From Russula earlei (lineage: Eukaryota; Basidiomycota; Agaricomycetes; Russulales; Russulaceae): a DNA stretch of 18,070 nucleotides. The stretch covers positions 1 through 18,070 of the forward strand of contig JAGFNK010000934.1 in the NCBI GenBank assembly GCA_025769875.1. The letters are read 5' to 3'. Below, one piece after another: positions 17,146 through 18,070 of this stretch; within the stretch, counting starts at the first letter, position 1; every line of letters starts with the position of its first letter. The notes under the pieces are model-generated. The model ran no database searches. It was given only the letters and a program-made list of their open reading frames with translations, and was not told the origin of the DNA. The position numbers and the translations under genes are program-made.

Positions 17146-17319
17146 ACTTCAGTTTCTGTGAGATGAAACTGAAGTATCTACTGTATGTACAACACTCTTT
17201 AAGTATCTGAGAGCATCTCTAATTATTTTATCTGTAGTAACTATCAAATTGTTTTCACAATCACTTTGTACTAGCTACCAATTGTCTTAGATCACACTAT
17301 CAATTTGCTATTGTACACA
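17146..17319 (-). repeat. Copia-B-like LTR remnant (U3 side)
   Basis: On the minus strand it starts near TGTGTACAAT and shares GAGATGCTCTCA, a TTAAAG box and the palindrome CTTCAG...CTGAAG with the LTR at 2570-2903. Spacing between box and TCAG is 32 bases, against 34 there. Similarity ends where the inverted repeat begins at 17145. It is a diverged copy, so probably a related subfamily. Confidence 0.6.
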
Positions 17320-17864
17320 TTGCAGCAACTGAGCTGAAACACTTATGTAGTCCAGGCCTGTGGGCCACCTGGACAGTTTGGGCCAATGTGTCAATGCCTT
17401 GGCTACTCTTTATCTCAACATTTGACTCTATAAAGACTTTATAAAGCTAAAAAATATTTATGTGTTTTTCCTGATGCCCCCCCTGTGAGGCTGCCAGTGT
17501 CAGCAGCATTCCGCACTCGACTGTGAGCATTTTACGGACTGCACTCCCTCCCGTCTCCTTCCGCCCTCAGTCCTGCTCCACCGTTCCCCGTTCTCACTCA
17601 CTACAATAAGCTTGACACGTAGGACTGGGTGACAACACGCAAATTCGGCCACAAAGTGACTCGGAGGGCAATAGTCTACGGTTCATGTGCTCTAAATCCA
17701 TTCGTTTCGTTCAATTGCAACACGTTTCCTCTCTCTACCTACTGGTAGCCCATCTTCGGCTCAAGGCCATAATATCCACCGCGTCTTCACTATTGCGCAC
17801 GTGCCCCTGTTCTCATTCCCTTCCTGAAGAGTGCCTCTGGATGAGCGGACCATAACGAACCAAC
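17320..17864. other. Non-coding flank, possible host promoter
   Basis: Contains a hairpin GTCCAGGCC...CCTGGAC (17350-17374), a TTATAAAG sequence near 17439 and a C/T-rich tract from about 17530 to 17600. Pyrimidine-rich stretches upstream of genes are common in filamentous fungi, and this one precedes the candidate start at 17865. No transposon signature is seen. Confidence 0.35.
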
Positions 17865-18070
17865 ATGTCATCTCGTCAAGGCCTCCTGGCGCGTCACGGT
17901 TTCAGTGACCCAAGAAGAGATTGTTAGGGAGTACGAGGTGCATGATATGCGTCTCCATCAGTTTGAGACGAACAGCTTTTCCATGACCACAATTATCTGT
18001 ATATCCCGATGAGGAGGTTCGCTCAAAGCGTGGGCAACTACCTCATGGACTGTGGGTACTGCCACTATTT
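17865..18070 (+). CDS. Candidate 5' end of a host gene (two exons, incomplete)
   Basis: ATG at 17865 in the context CAACATGTCA opens MSSRQGLLARHGFSDPRRD, closed soon after by TAG. A 45-base intron from GTTAGG (17923) to TTTGAG (17967) would bypass this and join, in phase, the frame EQLFHDHNYLYIPMRRF, then AQSVGNYLMDCGYCHY up to the window edge. The second exon reads like genuine protein, with aromatic and Cys residues and no stop, but I do not recognise the family. Other donors in the same phase (17900, 17905) are possible. The intron lacks an obvious branch site, so this is a weak model. Confidence 0.3.

Overview
This window looks like repeat-dense heterochromatin from a filamentous fungus, most likely a basidiomycete. 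That assignment is an inference from the style of the Ty1/copia and Ty3/gypsy elements and from a short candidate intron; no rRNA, tRNA or confident host gene is present to anchor it. About 17 of the 18 kb is transposon-derived, and almost every coding stretch is broken.

Layout. Positions 1-2460 (minus) hold a 5'-truncated gypsy element: a partial 3' LTR, then integrase, RNase H and reverse transcriptase read right to left. Positions 2570-4256 (plus) hold the 5' end of a copia element ('copia B'): LTR, primer-binding site, decayed gag and protease. Positions 4257-11010 (minus) hold copia element 'A' with two 385-bp LTRs, primer-binding site, polypurine tract and a complete but frameshifted gag-PR-IN-RT-RH order. 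A 962-bp solo gypsy-type LTR (7814-8775) sits inside its pol gene, flanked by a perfect 5-bp target duplication. Positions 11251-17145 are bounded by 27-bp inverted repeats with a 4-bp direct duplication (ACTT), suggesting an old DNA transposon of about 1.35 kb. Copia element 'C' (11730-16270, minus) lies inside it, with 250-bp LTRs and a perfect CTCCA target duplication. Positions 17146-17319 are a remnant of a copia-B-like LTR. The last roughly 200 bases may be the start of a host gene.

Relative order of events. The solo LTR is younger than copia A. Copia C is younger than the inverted-repeat element, which appears to have landed in a copia-B-like LTR. Paired LTRs differ mainly by C/T and G/A changes at CpG sites, including reciprocal TG/CA pairs, so decay of methylated CpG is the main mutational force visible.

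The elements share logic. All three copia primer-binding sites match the anticodon arm of a methionine tRNA (initiator type in A and B, elongator type in C). Five of the LTRs carry a TCAG initiator-like motif, embedded in a palindrome, about 29-35 bases downstream of the TATA-like box. I found no evidence of a defence system, gene cluster or other novel multi-gene system. The most interesting signals are this LTR promoter architecture, the CpG decay pattern and the inverted-repeat element.
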